The translations under genes were made by a program, and so were the position numbers. From Gilvimarinus gilvus (GTDB lineage: Bacteria > Pseudomonadota > Gammaproteobacteria > Pseudomonadales > Cellvibrionaceae): a stretch of DNA of 64,000 nt. Location of the stretch: the NCBI RefSeq assembly GCF_030518155.1, contig NZ_JAULRU010000569.1, forward strand, positions 1-64,000. The letters are read 5' to 3'. Shown in pieces: positions 61,811 to 64,000 of this stretch. Each line of letters opens with the position of its first letter. Within the stretch, counting starts at the first letter, position 1. Under the pieces are notes generated by a model, which was not told where the DNA came from, did no database searches, and saw only the letters and a list, made by a program, of their open reading frames with translations.

Positions 61811-62401
61811 ATGGCACAAGCAATAGATATGCAACTCGACCAAGAAACATTAGGCCTCGAAGTAAAAGCTGAATATAATCTCGATCTTTCTCACCAGAGA
61901 ACCGCCATGGACAAGATTGAAGAAGTGCTGGTAGCGCTCAGGCGCGTCATTCGCGCCACCGATTTACACTCGAAGAAGCTGGTGAAAACCGCGAGTGTCA
62001 CGGGCCCACAGCTGCTGTTAATGCAGATTCTAAACAACAAGGGCGACATGACGATTAGTGAGCTGGCACGCGATATGAGTCTGTCGCAAGCGACGGTCAC
62101 AACGGTTCTGGATCGCCTGGAAAAGCGAGAGCTGATTACCCGGGTGCGTTCGCAGCAAGACAAACGCAAGGTTTACCCCCAACTGACACATAAAGGCGCC
62201 AAAATTCTGGAAAACGCCCCCACTGCCCTACAGGACGATTTTGTGCGCAGGTTTAAGCACCTGGAAGATTGGGAGCAAGGCATGATTATCGCCTCGTTGC
62301 AGCGCGTGGCGAAAATGATGGACGCTCATACTCTGGACGCTTCACCCTTCTTGGACGTGGGCGCGCTGGACCGCGGCGAGCTGATCGACCGAGCTAATTA
62401 A
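61811..62401 (+). CDS. ectR: MarR-family regulator EctR
   Basis: EctR-type proteins repress ectoine operons. The 196-residue protein has the MarR winged helix: GPQLLLMQILNNKGDMTISELARDMSLSQATVTTVLDRLEKRELITRVRSQQDKRKV spans its core (about 55-115). A longer N-terminal arm than most MarR proteins is present. It is divergent from ectA across the candidate operator, so it probably controls ectABC-ask and itself according to salt. Confidence 0.93.
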   Translation: MAQAIDMQLDQETLGLEVKAEYNLDLSHQRTAMDKIEEVLVALRRVIRATDLHSKKLVKTASVTGPQLLLMQILNNKGDMTISELARDMSLSQATVTTVLDRLEKRELITRVRSQQDKRKVYPQLTHKGAKILENAPTALQDDFVRRFKHLEDWEQGMIIASLQRVAKMMDAHTLDASPFLDVGALDRGELIDRAN

Positions 62402-62456
62402 CTCGGGTTGGGGCACTGGCCTGCGCAACTGTGCGACAGGCCTGATGATTACTGTC

Positions 62457-62783
62457 TCACGCGCGCGCGCTTAGCATCATTGCCAGCAGAGCCACACCAA
62501 CACCCAGAACCACCCCCACCACGACAATAAACACCGATCTAGGGCTCTGCCCCGGCGCGGCAGACTCTGGCGCTCGCATTTGATCCCACTGGCGCAAGAT
62601 CGCTTGCGCTTTGGCGGCATCATCTGGCACAACCAATATTCGGATAATACCGAGCGCCTGCAACTCCCCGATACCGCCCTGCAAATATTCGCCGTCCATA
62701 CGTGCGTCAATGCCCACCCCCTTTAGCAGGGCCAGCGCCAGCTGTCCCTCCAATGTATTCGCCGCGTTATAGACACACTCCAT
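62457..62783 (-). CDS. DUF2007 protein with C-terminal membrane helix
   Basis: The 108-residue protein has the DUF2007 domain (VYNAANTLEGQLALALLKGVGIDARMDG, LQALGIIRILVVPDDAAKAQAIL) and a single C-terminal membrane helix (about 84-105). DUF2007 has a ferredoxin-like fold related to PII-type signal proteins, and its function is unclear. It precedes the PH-domain gene's end by 31 bp on the same strand, likely an operon. Confidence 0.87.
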   Translation of the reverse strand: MECVYNAANTLEGQLALALLKGVGIDARMDGEYLQGGIGELQALGIIRILVVPDDAAKAQAILRQWDQMRAPESAAPGQSPRSVFIVVVGVVLGVGVALLAMMLSARA

Positions 62784-62814
62784 AGCTGTACCTCGCTCGA
62801 TGATTGCACCGGCA

Positions 62815-64000
62815 TTAAAACCAAGGCGAATTAAAGCTCACCACATCCGCCAGTAAGCTGTCTCGTAACTTATGCGCCTGCTCTACGGGCACACAGGGGA
62901 TACTAATGCGCCCATCAGCGCTCCATACATGCACGGTCGCCAGACGCAATTTACGCGCTACGGGAGACTGGCTGAGGGTAATTTTCTGCAGCTTACCCGT
63001 GGGCAGCCAATGCTCGCTAAAACCAATAAAGCCTGATCTCAGCGCCAACCACTGTGGATCGCGGTAAAACCCAAACCAACGCCAACGCCGTCTTGTGACC
63101 CAGAGCGAAACAGGTAACAGCAACAAGATAAGCAGCGACAGCAACCCCGCCACCGCATAGACAATGGCGGTAACGCTCAAACAAAAAGGCACCCAAAGAA
63201 TAAGCGGTTTCACCCAGTAGAAACCGTGCACCGAATGCCATGTAGGCACCGGTAAAGCTAACTCTCGCTTTAACCCACTCAACGTGGCCGCGGTTAATAC
63301 AGGTATTAGAAACTTCTGTTGGTTGACCGCTCCCGTTTGCGCTATACCACCAGCCTTACTGATTTGTACTGTAAATCGACTGAGCAGGCGGGCAATAATG
63401 CCCTGATAAACGGTGACCTTTTGCAGTTTTTGAATTTTGAAGCCGCGGGTACGAATAGTGGTTAGGCCAGCCCGGTACTGATAGCGCTCACCAACCCGCG
63501 TTAGGTGGTAATTCCAATAACGCACCAAAGCGAGAATAACCGACAAACCAAACAATAAACTGGTACCCGCCAGCACGGCAAATACAGCCAGAATTAAACC
63601 CACCGACACCGCTAAGTTACCACTCGCCCACTCAAACCAGTGAAACAGCTGAGAGTGCTCTATTGAAGCCAGCGCCGATTCCATTAAGGGGCCAGCCTGC
63701 TGGCCCAAAGGCGCCGCTAATGGTGCCAAATACAGCAATGAATTTTGCATTAAACCATAGCGGGCGACATCGGCGGGCGTCAGCTTCAGCTCGAAGTCCG
63801 CGGCAGCCTCATCCGACGCTATGAATTGCTCCGACGGAGCACTCTCTGATTGCTGAAACTCCAACACTTGCTGACGCAACGTCTCGGCAAGGGATGTGGG
63901 AATTCCCGGAATATCCACCTCTTGCTGAGCGGAGCCCGCACTCTCCAGGCCCAGGGTCGCCAGCTGAAAAGGCCGGAAATAGAACGGATGAGCAATATCG
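62815..64000 (-). CDS. YdbT-like PH-domain membrane protein (partial, cut by window edge)
   Basis: The visible 394 codons are the C-terminal part of a longer protein; the frame is open to base 64000. It contains bacterial PH (DUF304/bPH2) domains, with HPFYFRPFQLATLGLESAG at the edge, RVGERYQYRAGLTTIRTRGFKIQKLQKVTVYQG, and GFIGFSEHWLPTGKLQKITLSQSPVARKLRLATVHVW. Two double-helix membrane segments lie at about 105-165 and 240-290 of the visible part. YdbT-type proteins are about 480-500 residues and often follow a small YdbS-like partner. Function unknown. The GTG at 63918 is internal, not the real start. Confidence 0.85.
   Translation of the reverse strand, partial: DIAHPFYFRPFQLATLGLESAGSAQQEVDIPGIPTSLAETLRQQVLEFQQSESAPSEQFIASDEAAADFELKLTPADVARYGLMQNSLLYLAPLAAPLGQQAGPLMESALASIEHSQLFHWFEWASGNLAVSVGLILAVFAVLAGTSLLFGLSVILALVRYWNYHLTRVGERYQYRAGLTTIRTRGFKIQKLQKVTVYQGIIARLLSRFTVQISKAGGIAQTGAVNQQKFLIPVLTAATLSGLKRELALPVPTWHSVHGFYWVKPLILWVPFCLSVTAIVYAVAGLLSLLILLLLPVSLWVTRRRWRWFGFYRDPQWLALRSGFIGFSEHWLPTGKLQKITLSQSPVARKLRLATVHVWSADGRISIPCVPVEQAHKLRDSLLADVVSFNSPWF

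Noticed and set aside
62418-62442. GGCCTG/CAGGCC hairpin between ectR and the DUF2007 gene
   Set aside because: A 6-bp stem with a 13-base loop and no T-run is too weak to call a terminator.

Overview
The window is bacterial chromosome with dense, intron-free genes, clear Shine-Dalgarno sites and long co-directional operons. The gene content points to a marine gammaproteobacterium, probably of the Cellvibrionales or a close relative. The evidence is tgt/queA next to secDF, lptFG divergent from pepA-holC, a class I aceE-aceF pair with three lipoyl domains in E2, SlyX, an ectABC-ask_ect cluster with its MarR regulator, an imuA-imuB-dnaE2 mutasome, and a lipoprotein of the GH43-like propeller type. 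The genus cannot be fixed from sequence alone.

Layout. 0-5.6 kb: secF, secD, tgt and queA on the minus strand, with yajC absent from its usual place between tgt and secD. 5.7-10.4 kb: tRNA-Leu(CAA), then an ergothioneine operon (egtB, egtD and a PhzF-like gene overlapping egtD), a class III cyclase-like/FHA fusion and an RDD membrane protein. 10.4-17 kb: lptG/lptF, then divergent pepA, holC, an acidic protein and a convergent sugar-efflux-type MFS gene. 17-22 kb: aceF and aceE. 22-28 kb: an M16-like protein that has lost its zinc motif, in one operon with a PerM-type permease and a TusA-like protein, then a BepA-type M48 protease. 28-40 kb: a PAS-GGDEF-EAL protein, a cytochrome c/serine hydrolase/slyX operon, YciH, a PhyH oxygenase, the GH43-like lipoprotein, a lipid kinase, DUF1206 and PAP2.

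41.0-46.6 kb is the accessory region. It is a run of small minus-strand genes separated by integron attC sites, with no integrase gene: a CALIN (cluster of attC sites lacking an integrase). Its cassettes carry a ParDE-type toxin-antitoxin pair, a macro-domain protein, a HEPN-like protein, a three-helix membrane protein coupled to a 37-residue Lys-rich peptide, DUF7660, DUF1841-like and DUF1801-like proteins, and several unknowns. A lone core site at the upstream end may be the remains of attI. Between the array and the next operon lies about 1 kb of non-coding DNA built from three diverged copies of a composite repeat, an exact 59-bp duplication and several palindromes.

47.6-53.3 kb is an SOS mutagenesis operon (LexA box, imuA, imuB, a DUF6194 gene, dnaE2). 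53.4-55.2 kb holds a divergent LysR/SDR pair. 55.2-62.4 kb is an osmoprotection block: ectA-ectB-ectC-ask_ect, an overlapping membrane TPR gene and a BCCT transporter, with divergent ectR and a candidate EctR operator. The window ends with a DUF2007 gene and the C-terminal part of a YdbT-like PH-domain protein that runs off the edge.

All functional statements come from motifs and gene order read by eye. No database search was run, and attC sites, operators and starts were judged by inspection.
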